Source: an uncultured Litoreibacter sp. (lineage in GTDB: Bacteria; Pseudomonadota; Alphaproteobacteria; Rhodobacterales; Rhodobacteraceae). From it: a DNA stretch of 33,726 nt. Positions 25,450 to 32,964 of the stretch are shown one piece after another. The translations under genes and the position numbers were made by a program. A model generated the notes under the pieces. That model was not told the origin of the DNA. It was given only the letters and a program-made list of their open reading frames with translations, and did not search any database. Location: positions 1-33,726 of the forward strand of contig CALHHY010000012.1 of NCBI GenBank assembly GCA_938030665.1, read 5' to 3'. Position 1 is the first letter of the stretch; the number at the start of each line of letters is the position of its first letter.

Positions 25450-25937
25450 AAATTCGGAAAGCCCGTCTCGACGACGTATTGCAGCTGGCCTACATCCTGA
25501 ACCAGGTAATCAGAATTGGCGGCACCACCGCCTATCAGGAGCCGCGCTCCCCCGACTATTTCAACAGATTCTTTGACAAAGGCCCGAAGGTCTTCCTGCA
25601 TGTCGCAGAAGCCGACCAGCTGGTGGGCATGCAATGGGTCACGCCGCTTGATGCGTCACAGGCCCATGATGCGTCACAGGCCCGTATCGGCAGCATCGCC
25701 ACTTTCGCGCGGCCCGGCATCACGCAAAGGGGCATCGGCAGTGCGTTGTTCAAGGTCACGCGCGACGCGTCCCAGACCGCTGGTTTCCAGACGCTGTCCG
25801 CAATCATACGCGCCGACAACACGGGCGGGCTGGCCTATTACGAAAAGATGGGCTTCCGTGATCACCTGCTGGACCGGGCGGTACCGCTGAGCGATGGCAC
25901 ACTGGTAGATCGCATCACCAAACGCCTGATGCTCTGA
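25446..25937 (+). CDS. GNAT-family N-acetyltransferase
   Basis: The 163-residue product has the GNAT fold: KIRKARLDDVLQLAYI at the start, the beta-4 strand GSIATFARPG, the acetyl-CoA pyrophosphate loop QRGIGSALF, and the C-terminal ADNTGGLAYYEKMGFRD. The acceptor is unknown. It is coupled to the HD-domain gene by an ATGA overlap, which suggests joint expression. Just before beta-4 lies an in-frame 18-bp tandem duplication (25650-25685) giving DASQAH-DASQAR; see the repeat entry. Confidence 0.9.
   Translation: MKIRKARLDDVLQLAYILNQVIRIGGTTAYQEPRSPDYFNRFFDKGPKVFLHVAEADQLVGMQWVTPLDASQAHDASQARIGSIATFARPGITQRGIGSALFKVTRDASQTAGFQTLSAIIRADNTGGLAYYEKMGFRDHLLDRAVPLSDGTLVDRITKRLML
25650..25685 (+). repeat. 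18-bp tandem duplication inside the GNAT gene
   Basis: GATGCGTCACAGGCCCAT (25650-25667) is followed at once by GATGCGTCACAGGCCCGT, with a single A-to-G difference. It keeps the frame and repeats the hexapeptide DASQA-H/R in the loop before beta-4. The near-identity points to a recent slippage event. Confidence 0.9.
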
Positions 25938-25963
25938 CGGCCTTCTGAACGCGGGATATGACG

Positions 25964-26332
25964 TCAGAGTTTCCCGCAAGGTGCTCCCGCGCGTGTGGGA
26001 CCTTCGATCGCGCTAACCCGTTCCCATCCGCGGAATGCCCCGTTCACGAAGACGAGTTGCGTGCCATCAGCCCAGACGACAAACTGACCACCTTCCGCGC
26101 AAGGGCCGACCGCAACCTCCCGCGCGGCCAGAACTTTGCGCATCGCAGGTACCGTCGAATGCTGAGTACGCCCGAAATCAATGCGCTGCGGACGGTCCAA
26201 CAATTGGATGCCGCTTGCATCAGTCGCAAAGGGGATGGGCGGACCTAAAGCCTCCGCCTCGTCAGGCCGCGGGGCGGGAGCGCATGCCATCAAGGACGCG
26301 GCAACAAGAAGCAACGGAATGGTAGGCTTCAT
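25964..26332 (-). CDS. Small predicted lipoprotein of unknown function
   Basis: The 122-residue product starts with a signal peptide and a lipobox LMAC, so Cys17 would be lipidated. The mature part contains two more cysteines (GPCAEGG and GAPCGKL), which could form a disulfide, and a beta-rich stretch QFVVWADGTQLVFVNGAFRGW. I recognise no named family. It ends the regA-side transcription unit, 9 bp downstream of regA, and so may be expressed with the redox regulator. Confidence 0.75.
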   Translation of the reverse strand: MKPTIPLLLVAASLMACAPAPRPDEAEALGPPIPFATDASGIQLLDRPQRIDFGRTQHSTVPAMRKVLAAREVAVGPCAEGGQFVVWADGTQLVFVNGAFRGWERVSAIEGPTRAGAPCGKL

Positions 26333-26341
26333 CCTGCGCAG

Positions 26342-26893
26342 CTACCGGGGGCTGCGCTTGGCAAGGATGCGTTGCAGGGTCCGGCGGTGCATGCTCAGCC
26401 GTCGCGCCGTTTCCGAGACATTGCGATCACACAGCTCATAGACCCGCTGGATATGTTCCCACCTCACGCGATCCGCGCTCATCGGGTTTTCGGGCGGGGG
26501 CGGCAAAGCATCGGCAGAGGCCAGCAACGCGTTTGTCACGTCATTCGCGTCGGCCGGTTTCGACAAGTAATCCGTGGCCCCGATCTTCACCGCAGCAACC
26601 GCCGTTGCAATCGCGCCGTAACCCGTCAGCACAACGATGCGGGCGTCAGGGCGTCGCTCGCGCAACACCTCGACCACGTCCAAGCCATTGCCGTCCTCAA
26701 GCCGCAAATCTACCACCGCATAAGCAGGGGGACGGGCCGTCGCCACAGCCTTGCCAGCCGCCACCGATCCGACCGCTTCGGGCTCGAACCCACGCTTCTC
26801 CATCGCGCGCGCCAGTCGCTTCAGGAACGGCTCGTCATCATCGACCAACAGCAAGGAGCGGTCATCGCCTATGTCACTCAAGGCCGTGGCCAT
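26342..26893 (-). CDS. regA: Redox response regulator RegA/PrrA/ActR
   Basis: The 183-residue response regulator has a receiver domain (phosphoacceptor D62 in VVDLRLEDGNG, acidic pocket VDDDE at 18-21, T90 and K112 in YLSKP) and a compact Fis-type helix-turn-helix at the C-terminus (ETARRLSMHRRTLQRILAKR). It is the partner of RegB and controls genes for respiration, carbon and nitrogen fixation and, where present, photosynthesis. Length and the proline linker LPPPPENP match the family. ATG at 26893 has AAGGAG upstream. Transcribed after senC, about 100 bp apart. Confidence 0.96.
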   Translation of the reverse strand: MATALSDIGDDRSLLLVDDDEPFLKRLARAMEKRGFEPEAVGSVAAGKAVATARPPAYAVVDLRLEDGNGLDVVEVLRERRPDARIVVLTGYGAIATAVAAVKIGATDYLSKPADANDVTNALLASADALPPPPENPMSADRVRWEHIQRVYELCDRNVSETARRLSMHRRTLQRILAKRSPR

Positions 26894-26995
26894 TACGTTT
26901 CTCCTTCCAACATTGGGGCGGTTCGGCCCTATTCGTTGTGGAACGTAGCCCGGCGGCCGCTGGCGTCCAATCACACCCCGTTTTCTGATTTTAGA

Positions 26996-27622
26996 TCAGG
27001 AGGTTGCCTCAGCATAGCAGGCCACGGTTTCGGCCATCTCATCCGGCAGCGCGTCGCGGCGGAAAAAGTCAACAAACCCGTGCTCAGGCAGAACGAGGTA
27101 GGTGAAGGTCGAGTGGTCCACCAGGTAGTCCTCCCCGCCGCCGGCCTGCCGCCGGTAGAAGGTGCGGTAGGCCTGACTTGCCGCTTTCACCTGCTCGGCC
27201 GATCCGGTCAGCCCGATCATTTTCGGGTGCATGACGTCTGCAAACTCCGCCACAACCTCCGGCGTGTCCCGCTCAGGATCAACGGTGATGAAAACGGGTG
27301 TCGCAGAGATGCCTTTCTCCTCCAGCACGTCAACAGCTTCCGCATTGCGGGCCGCGTCAAGCGGGCAAACGTCGGGGCAGAACGTATAGCCGAAATAGAT
27401 CAACGTCGGCTCCGTGATGACGTCCTGGTCGGTCACTTCCGCACCGCTGCTTCCCGATACCAAGGTGAACGGCCCGCCGATATCGCCGCCCGCCACACTG
27501 CTTTCGCTGCATTGAGCAAATTGGTCAGATGCCTGGGAGCCGGAAATATACGGGTAGACAAGCGGCACGGCGATCATCAACCCAAGGGCCACTGCCGCGA
27601 TCCAGAGATAGAACTTGTTCAT
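26996..27622 (-). CDS. senC: SCO1/SenC (PrrC) family copper/redox protein
   Basis: The 208-residue protein has an N-terminal membrane anchor (about residues 5-26) and a periplasmic thioredoxin-like domain. The copper/redox site is C82-P-D-V-C86 with H170 in YLVDHST, the SCO signature. SCO proteins deliver copper to, or reduce, the CuA site of cytochrome c oxidase and can act upstream of RegB signalling. ATG at 27622 is preceded by AAGGA. Divergent from regB (95 bp) and followed by regA, the classic regB / senC-regA arrangement. Confidence 0.95.
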   Translation of the reverse strand: MNKFYLWIAAVALGLMIAVPLVYPYISGSQASDQFAQCSESSVAGGDIGGPFTLVSGSSGAEVTDQDVITEPTLIYFGYTFCPDVCPLDAARNAEAVDVLEEKGISATPVFITVDPERDTPEVVAEFADVMHPKMIGLTGSAEQVKAASQAYRTFYRRQAGGGEDYLVDHSTFTYLVLPEHGFVDFFRRDALPDEMAETVACYAEATS

Positions 27623-27637
27623 CGGATGGTCCTTTGA

Positions 27638-27653
27638 TGCGTAAGTTGTCGCG
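27638..27653. promoter_or_regulatory. Possible RegA/PrrA binding site in the regB-senC intergenic region
   Basis: TGCGTAAGTTGTCGCG contains GCG and CGC half-sites separated by a short spacer, as in PrrA/RegA targets of Rhodobacter. It sits between the divergent promoters of senC and regB, where autoregulation would act. The consensus is loose, so a chance match is possible. Confidence 0.3.
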
Positions 27654-27717
27654 TTGATCCCCTACCTAGGCTCAAGTATCAATCAACCAATATGACACTG
27701 TCCATAAAAATTCAGCT

Positions 27718-29109
27718 ATGACCGACGCGGCCGGCGGCTTTGTTCTTGCAAGCCAGCGGGCTGGCACTGTCCGACTGCGAACGCTGATCATTTTGCGGTG
27801 GCTCGCTATTCTCGGGCAAGGCGGGGCCGTCTTCGTCGCTGATCAGCTGCTGCTTCTCGATATCCCGGTCGGTCTGTGCATGTTGGCCATCGGGGCCTCC
27901 ATCATTTCCAACCTGGTGGCGATCGCGATCTACCCCGAAAACAGATGGCTGTCGGAGCGTGAGGTGCTCTACATCCTGCTGTTCGACATCACCCAGCTGG
28001 CCGCCTTGTTGTATCTTACCGGCGGATTGAACAACCCGTTTGCCTTGCTGGTGCTGGCCCCTGTCACCGTCTCAGCCATGACGATGCGGCCACAATCGAC
28101 CCTGTTTCTGGGCGGGCTGGCGCTGGTCATGGTTACCTTTCTGGTAGTCGTCTTCGTCCCCCTGCGCACGGCGGAAGGGGCGCCGCTGCAAATGCCATTC
28201 GTCTTTTTGCTCGGGTTCTGGGTCGCGATGGTCATCGGCATCGTGTTTCTTGCCGTCTATGCAGGCAGGGTGACCGCCGAGACACGCTCCATGAGCGACG
28301 CATTGCTGGCCACCCAGATGGCCTTGGCACGGGAGCAGAAGCTGACCGATCTGGGCGGCGTCGTGGCCGCCGCCGCGCATGAGCTGGGGACGCCCCTTGC
28401 CACTATCAAGCTGGTCAGCGCCGAGTTGATGGAGGAGCTGGCCGAGGTCCCCGACCTGAAGGAGGACGCCGCCCTGATCCGCGATCAGGCCGACCGGTGC
28501 CGCGATATTCTGCGTTCCATGGGGCGGGCGGGGAAAGACGACCTGCATCTGCGCTCCGCCCCTCTTTCCACCGTGATCGAGGAAGCCGCCGAGCCGCATC
28601 AGGACCGGGGCAAGCTGTTGCATTTCAGCTTCCGCGGCGAGCAGGAGGAAGACGGGCGCATGCTGCTCATCGCGCGCAAACCTGAGCTGATCCACGGGAT
28701 TCGTAATCTGATCCAGAATGCGGTGGATTTTTCACGCGGGCATGTCTGGATTGATGGCAATTGGTCACAACACCACATTGTGATCCGCGTCACAGATGAC
28801 GGACCGGGCTACCCGGTCGACCTTCTGGGCCGCATCGGAGAACCATTTCTGCGACGGCGCAGGCTGCTGAATGAGACGCCTCGAAGACCAGGATATGAAG
28901 GGATGGGTCTGGGCCTGTTCATTGCAAAAACCCTGTTGGAGCGCAGCGGGGCGGAGGTTACGTTCGCCAATGGCGGCGCCGAATTCAGCGCCGACCAGCC
29001 CCGCCGCAGCGGCGCTATAGCGCAAGTCAGCTGGCCCACTGGCGCATTGCAGACAAAAACGCGGGACCGATCTGAGGGTCTCGGCGAAAACAAGCGGATC
29101 GAGGCTTAA
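27718..29109 (+). CDS. regB: Redox sensor histidine kinase RegB/PrrB/ActS
   Basis: The 463-residue kinase has about six N-terminal membrane segments (about residues 20-185) with the fully conserved quinone-binding GGLNNPF at 102-108. Then come the H box (H221 in AAAAHELGTPLATIK) and the redox-active cysteine C261 in DRCRDILRSMG. The ATPase boxes follow (NLIQNAVDFS, DDGPGYP and GMGLGLFIAKTLLERSGAE). Oxidation of the cysteine or ubiquinone binding lowers kinase activity in studied members. All sensing residues are present. ATG at 27718 has no clear ribosome binding site. The HvrA gene seen beside this cluster in Rhodobacter is not here. Confidence 0.96.
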   Translation: MTDAAGGFVLASQRAGTVRLRTLIILRWLAILGQGGAVFVADQLLLLDIPVGLCMLAIGASIISNLVAIAIYPENRWLSEREVLYILLFDITQLAALLYLTGGLNNPFALLVLAPVTVSAMTMRPQSTLFLGGLALVMVTFLVVVFVPLRTAEGAPLQMPFVFLLGFWVAMVIGIVFLAVYAGRVTAETRSMSDALLATQMALAREQKLTDLGGVVAAAAHELGTPLATIKLVSAELMEELAEVPDLKEDAALIRDQADRCRDILRSMGRAGKDDLHLRSAPLSTVIEEAAEPHQDRGKLLHFSFRGEQEEDGRMLLIARKPELIHGIRNLIQNAVDFSRGHVWIDGNWSQHHIVIRVTDDGPGYPVDLLGRIGEPFLRRRRLLNETPRRPGYEGMGLGLFIAKTLLERSGAEVTFANGGAEFSADQPRRSGAIAQVSWPTGALQTKTRDRSEGLGENKRIEA

Positions 29110-29179
29110 CGGCGCATTAACCGTGCTGTGAAATCGTCGCCACATCCGTAGCCTTAGCCCCAAAAGGATACCACGCCCT

Positions 29180-30748
29180 GTGTCAGCCTCCCTGCTTGCG
29201 CCGTCATTGATCCTGTTTCTCGTTGGCCTGTTTGCGGGCCTCGCCGCGTCTGCGGCATGGCTCAAAGCCCGTCACACGACCCCTGAACCGGTGCCCGAAG
29301 GCCCGGTCACGCATGAGCTGCATTTTGACGGCGACATGATGACCGATGCCTGCCCCGCGGCCCGCGCGATCCTGTCGCCCGACGATCTAGACAGTGACCC
29401 GATGGCGCGGCTGACAACCCGGCTGGGCGAGCTGTTTCCACAATTCAACGCCACGTTCGAGGCCGCGCGCGCCGATGGTGTGAGCTTCGAGCTGTCGGAG
29501 GCCACGACCTCAGGACCCGTCCATGTGGCGGTGACCTGTGAGGGGCCGCGCACCACGTTTCGCCTGACCGGGCTGCCTGACATTCTTGCCAGCAGGGTCC
29601 TCGTGAACCGCGAGATTGTGGAGGCCGACCGCGCTGAGTTGGCGGTGCTGCGCAGCACCGTCTCCACCGGGCCGACTGTCATCTGGCGGGAGGACAAGCG
29701 CGGCGCGATCGACTGGGTTAACACGGCCTATATGGACCTGACCGAACAGGCAGAGACGAACGCCCATTCCGGCTGGCCCCCCAAACGCCTTCTCGATGGG
29801 GCCTCCGTGACGCCTGCGGGCCAGATTGCCCAGCCACGGCGGTCGCCCCTGACGCTGAAGGACGGCACCACCCGATGGTTCGACATTACCAGCCACGGGC
29901 ACGGATCATCGACGCTTCATTACGCAAATGATGCCAGCAAAACCATCCATGCAGAGGAGGCGCTGCGCAATTTCACCCAGACGCTGACGCAGACCTTCGC
30001 CTCCCTGCCCATTGGGCTGGCCATATTCGACCGGCAGCGCCAGATGCAGCTGTTCAACCCTGCGCTTCTGGATCTCACAACTCTTGAGCCCGAATGGCTG
30101 ATTGCCCGACCCACGCTGTATGACTTCATCAACCGCCTGCGCGAAAAGCGGATGCTGCCGGAGCGGCGGGATTTCACCGACTGGCGCGCCAAGATCAACG
30201 AGCTGGAAAAGCTGGCCGTCAACGGCACCTATCTGGAGACCTGGAACCTGCCGACCGGGCAGACCTACAAGGTCACCGGCCGCCCCCATCCCGAGGGCGC
30301 GGTGGCTTTCCTGATCGAAGACATCAGCGCCGAGGTCTCGCTGACCCGCAAATTCCGCCGAGAGTTGGAGGTCAGCCAATCTCTGCTTGACTGCCTGCCG
30401 GAAGCAATCGCGGTATTTGACGCACACGGGAACCTATCGCTGTCAAACGGCGCCTATTGCCAGCTGTGGGAGCATGACCCGGAACTGGTGATGGACCAGA
30501 TCGGCATCGTGGAGGCCACGCGCCAGTGGCAGCAGAAGAGCCTACCGACCCCGCTTTGGGGCGATGTCCGCGAATTCGTCTGCCACGCGGGCGACCGGAC
30601 GGAATGGTTCGGCTCCGCCGACATGGAAAACGGCCAACAGCTGGCCTGCCGCTTCGTGCCGCTGGCAGGTGGCGCGACCATGGTCAGCTTCCAGCAACCC
30701 GACCCAATTGCAGCCCCCATGAAAGAGCTTGCCCGCATCGCCACCTGA
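29180..30748 (+). CDS. Membrane-anchored multi-PAS protein without kinase domain
   Basis: The 522-residue product starts with one membrane segment (about residues 6-28) and a variable domain (about 60-160). Three PAS-like regions follow: near 165-260 (VIWREDKRGAIDWVNTAY), near 275-370 (LPIGLAIFDRQRQMQLFNPA) and near 395-510 (LPEAIAVFDAHGNLSLSNGA). No histidine-kinase, GGDEF or other output domain follows. The start is GTG at 29180 with AAAGGA upstream. It lies between regB and tsaE, 70 bp after regB. Its role is unknown; it may modulate RegB or another kinase, or be a degenerate kinase. Confidence 0.82.
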   Translation: MSASLLAPSLILFLVGLFAGLAASAAWLKARHTTPEPVPEGPVTHELHFDGDMMTDACPAARAILSPDDLDSDPMARLTTRLGELFPQFNATFEAARADGVSFELSEATTSGPVHVAVTCEGPRTTFRLTGLPDILASRVLVNREIVEADRAELAVLRSTVSTGPTVIWREDKRGAIDWVNTAYMDLTEQAETNAHSGWPPKRLLDGASVTPAGQIAQPRRSPLTLKDGTTRWFDITSHGHGSSTLHYANDASKTIHAEEALRNFTQTLTQTFASLPIGLAIFDRQRQMQLFNPALLDLTTLEPEWLIARPTLYDFINRLREKRMLPERRDFTDWRAKINELEKLAVNGTYLETWNLPTGQTYKVTGRPHPEGAVAFLIEDISAEVSLTRKFRRELEVSQSLLDCLPEAIAVFDAHGNLSLSNGAYCQLWEHDPELVMDQIGIVEATRQWQQKSLPTPLWGDVREFVCHAGDRTEWFGSADMENGQQLACRFVPLAGGATMVSFQQPDPIAAPMKELARIAT

Positions 30749-30789
30749 TCTGCCTTGCGGGCCAGCCGCGTTGCAGTAAAACTAGGCCG

Positions 30790-31284
30790 ATGACTGGCCA
30801 CGCTGCCCCTATCCGCATTGAGCTGCCAAACCTGCACGCAACGCACCATCTGGCGGACAGCCTGGCTGCGGCGGCCGCGCCTGGTCAGGTCATCTTGCTG
30901 GAGGGACCCGTCGGCGCAGGCAAGACCGCGCTGGCCCGCCGGATCATCCAGACTCTACTGACGGCCCATGACACATTTGAAGACGTGCCCTCCCCCACCT
31001 TCACAATCGTGCAAACCTATGAGGCCGGACCGCTTGAGATATGGCATGCCGACCTCTACCGGCTCACCGCAACGTCAGAGCTGGAGGAGTTGGGGCTGGA
31101 TGCGGCCTTTGACGACGCATTCTGCCTCGTGGAATGGCCCGACCGGTTGGGCCAATTGGTCCCTGAGGGCTTGCGCATCACCCTGTCCTACGGCGAGTTT
31201 GATGACAGCCGTGTGGCGCTCCTTGACGCTAAGGGGCGGGGGCGAGCGCTGCTTGACGCAGTCTTGTCAGAGGTCACTGCATGA
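30790..31284 (+). CDS. tsaE: tRNA threonylcarbamoyladenosine biosynthesis ATPase TsaE
   Basis: The 164-residue P-loop ATPase has Walker A GPVGAGKT (39-46), the switch-like SPTFTIVQTYE, and HADLYRL followed by LEELGLD and the LVEWPDRLG motif. With TsaB and TsaD it supports turnover of t6A synthesis. ATG at 30790 is chosen; the frame extends upstream into the PAS gene. It overlaps amgK by ATGA, so the tsaE-amgK-murU-addB genes form a tightly coupled row. Confidence 0.94.
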   Translation: MTGHAAPIRIELPNLHATHHLADSLAAAAAPGQVILLEGPVGAGKTALARRIIQTLLTAHDTFEDVPSPTFTIVQTYEAGPLEIWHADLYRLTATSELEELGLDAAFDDAFCLVEWPDRLGQLVPEGLRITLSYGEFDDSRVALLDAKGRGRALLDAVLSEVTA

Positions 31285-32288
31285 GCAACCGCAGCAATGA
31301 CCTCGAGACGTTCCTGTTCCTCGCAGGCTGGAGCGACGGGGAGCGTTACATGCTGGCCGGCGATGCCTCCAATCGCCGCTATGACCGGCTGACCCATCCC
31401 GGCATGGGCCGCGCGGTCCTGATGGACGCGCCGCCAGACAAGGGCGAAGATATCCGCCCGTTCATCAAGATCGCCCACCACCTGCGTGCCCAGGGGCTGA
31501 GCGCGCCCGAAATCCTGTCGCGCGATACCGAACATGGTTTCCTCATTCTTGAGGACCTGGGCGACGCGCTCTTTGCCCGTCTTTTGTTCGAGGATAACAC
31601 GCCGGAGGAGCAGCTATATGAGGCGGCCGTTGAGGCCCTGTTCGTCGCGCAATTTGCCAAACCGCCGGAGGGGATCGGCCATTACGGGCCGCAGGAAATG
31701 GCAGAGGCCGCCTGCCTCGCGCCAGATTGGTACCTCGCCCATGCGACCGACAACCCACCCGATATCCGGGCAGAGTTCCGCGGGCAGTTGCGTGCCTTGC
31801 TTGACACCTATCTGACCGCTGCGCCGGTGCTGACGCAACGCGACTACCACGCCGAAAACCTGATATGGCTGCCCAAACGTGAAGGGGTTGCCCGTGTCGG
31901 GCTGCTCGACTTTCAGGACGCGATGCTGGGCGATCCGGCCTATGATCTGGCCTCCCTCCTTAAGGACGCGCGACGCCATGTCAGCCCCGGAGTGCAAAAA
32001 CGTTGTATCGCCCAGTTTCGCGGGCTCACAGGCATTCCCCGGGAAGCATTTGATGTAGCCTATGCCCTGTGTAGTGCACAACGTAACCTGCGCATCATGG
32101 GTGTGTTTACAAGGCTGTGCGTGCGCGATCACAAGGGCCACTATCCCGAAATGCTGCAGCGCGTGTGGCGCAACCTGCGTGATGACCTGACCCACCCCGC
32201 GCTGGAGGAATTTGGCACGTTTGTCATGACACATTTCCCGGCGCCTACCGACGACATCATCACCCGCATCCAGAACACGCATGTCTGA
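31281..32288 (+). CDS. amgK: N-acetylmuramate/N-acetylglucosamine kinase AmgK
   Basis: The 335-residue APH-fold kinase phosphorylates the anomeric position of MurNAc or GlcNAc in the cell-wall recycling path that bypasses de novo UDP-MurNAc synthesis. It shows the N-lobe AGDASNRRYDRL, the catalytic loop QRDYHAENL (D188, N193), and the metal site LLDFQDAMLGDPAYDL (D210). Pairing with the next gene murU, which overlaps it by 8 bp, supports this assignment over other APH-fold kinases. The lytic transglycosylase at 4625-6565 could supply the sugar substrates. Confidence 0.92.
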   Translation: MSNRSNDLETFLFLAGWSDGERYMLAGDASNRRYDRLTHPGMGRAVLMDAPPDKGEDIRPFIKIAHHLRAQGLSAPEILSRDTEHGFLILEDLGDALFARLLFEDNTPEEQLYEAAVEALFVAQFAKPPEGIGHYGPQEMAEAACLAPDWYLAHATDNPPDIRAEFRGQLRALLDTYLTAAPVLTQRDYHAENLIWLPKREGVARVGLLDFQDAMLGDPAYDLASLLKDARRHVSPGVQKRCIAQFRGLTGIPREAFDVAYALCSAQRNLRIMGVFTRLCVRDHKGHYPEMLQRVWRNLRDDLTHPALEEFGTFVMTHFPAPTDDIITRIQNTHV

Positions 32289-32964
32289 CCACCCGACGGA
32301 CCTTATGATCTTCGGTGCAGGGTTTGGCACGCGGATGGCCCCGCTGACGGACGCAATGCCCAAACCCCTGATCCCCGTCTCTGGTCGTCCGCTGGTTGAC
32401 CACGCGCTTGCCCTCGCGCGCGAGGCGTCGCTGCGCTGCCACGTCAACGCCCATTACCGGGCGGCGCAATTGGCCGCGCATCTGCCCGTTGATGTTGAAT
32501 GCCATGTCGAGGCGCCGGATATTCTGGACACTGGCGGCGGGCTGAAAGCAGCCCTTCCCGCAATGGAAGGTCGCGCGGTGATGACGTTGAATTCCGACGC
32601 GCTATGGGCCGGGCCTAACCCGCTTTCGCTGCTGCAATCGGCATGGGATGCTCGCGACATGCAGGCGCTTTTGCTGCTTGTCCCGGTCTCCCAAACCGTG
32701 GGGTATCAGCGGGCCGGCAACTTCAGCATGGATGCTAAAGGCAGGCTGGGCCGGGACCCCGAGGGCTATGTTTTCACCGGCGCGCAGATCATCGACCGGC
32801 AGGTCATTCTGGAGCACCCGGAAACAGTCTTCTCGATGAACGCGGTCTGGGACGGGCTGATCGAGGCCGGCACCTGCTACGGCACGGTCTATCCCGGCAG
32901 ATGGGCCGATGTTGGCACGCCGGGTGCGATCCCTCTGGCGGAGGCAATGCTGCGCGATGTTTGA
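32281..32964 (+). CDS. murU: N-acetylmuramate alpha-1-phosphate uridylyltransferase MurU
   Basis: The 227-residue nucleotidyltransferase carries the sugar-nucleotidyltransferase signature GAGFGTRM plus PLTDAMPKPLIPV (about 12-33), with LDTGGGLKAALP and the NSDALW metal-site stretch. It joins UTP and MurNAc-1-phosphate, giving UDP-MurNAc that re-enters peptidoglycan synthesis. It overlaps both amgK (8 bp) and addB (8 bp). The slightly compact size fits the recycling enzyme rather than larger GlmU-type proteins. Confidence 0.92.
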   Translation: MSDHPTDLMIFGAGFGTRMAPLTDAMPKPLIPVSGRPLVDHALALAREASLRCHVNAHYRAAQLAAHLPVDVECHVEAPDILDTGGGLKAALPAMEGRAVMTLNSDALWAGPNPLSLLQSAWDARDMQALLLLVPVSQTVGYQRAGNFSMDAKGRLGRDPEGYVFTGAQIIDRQVILEHPETVFSMNAVWDGLIEAGTCYGTVYPGRWADVGTPGAIPLAEAMLRDV

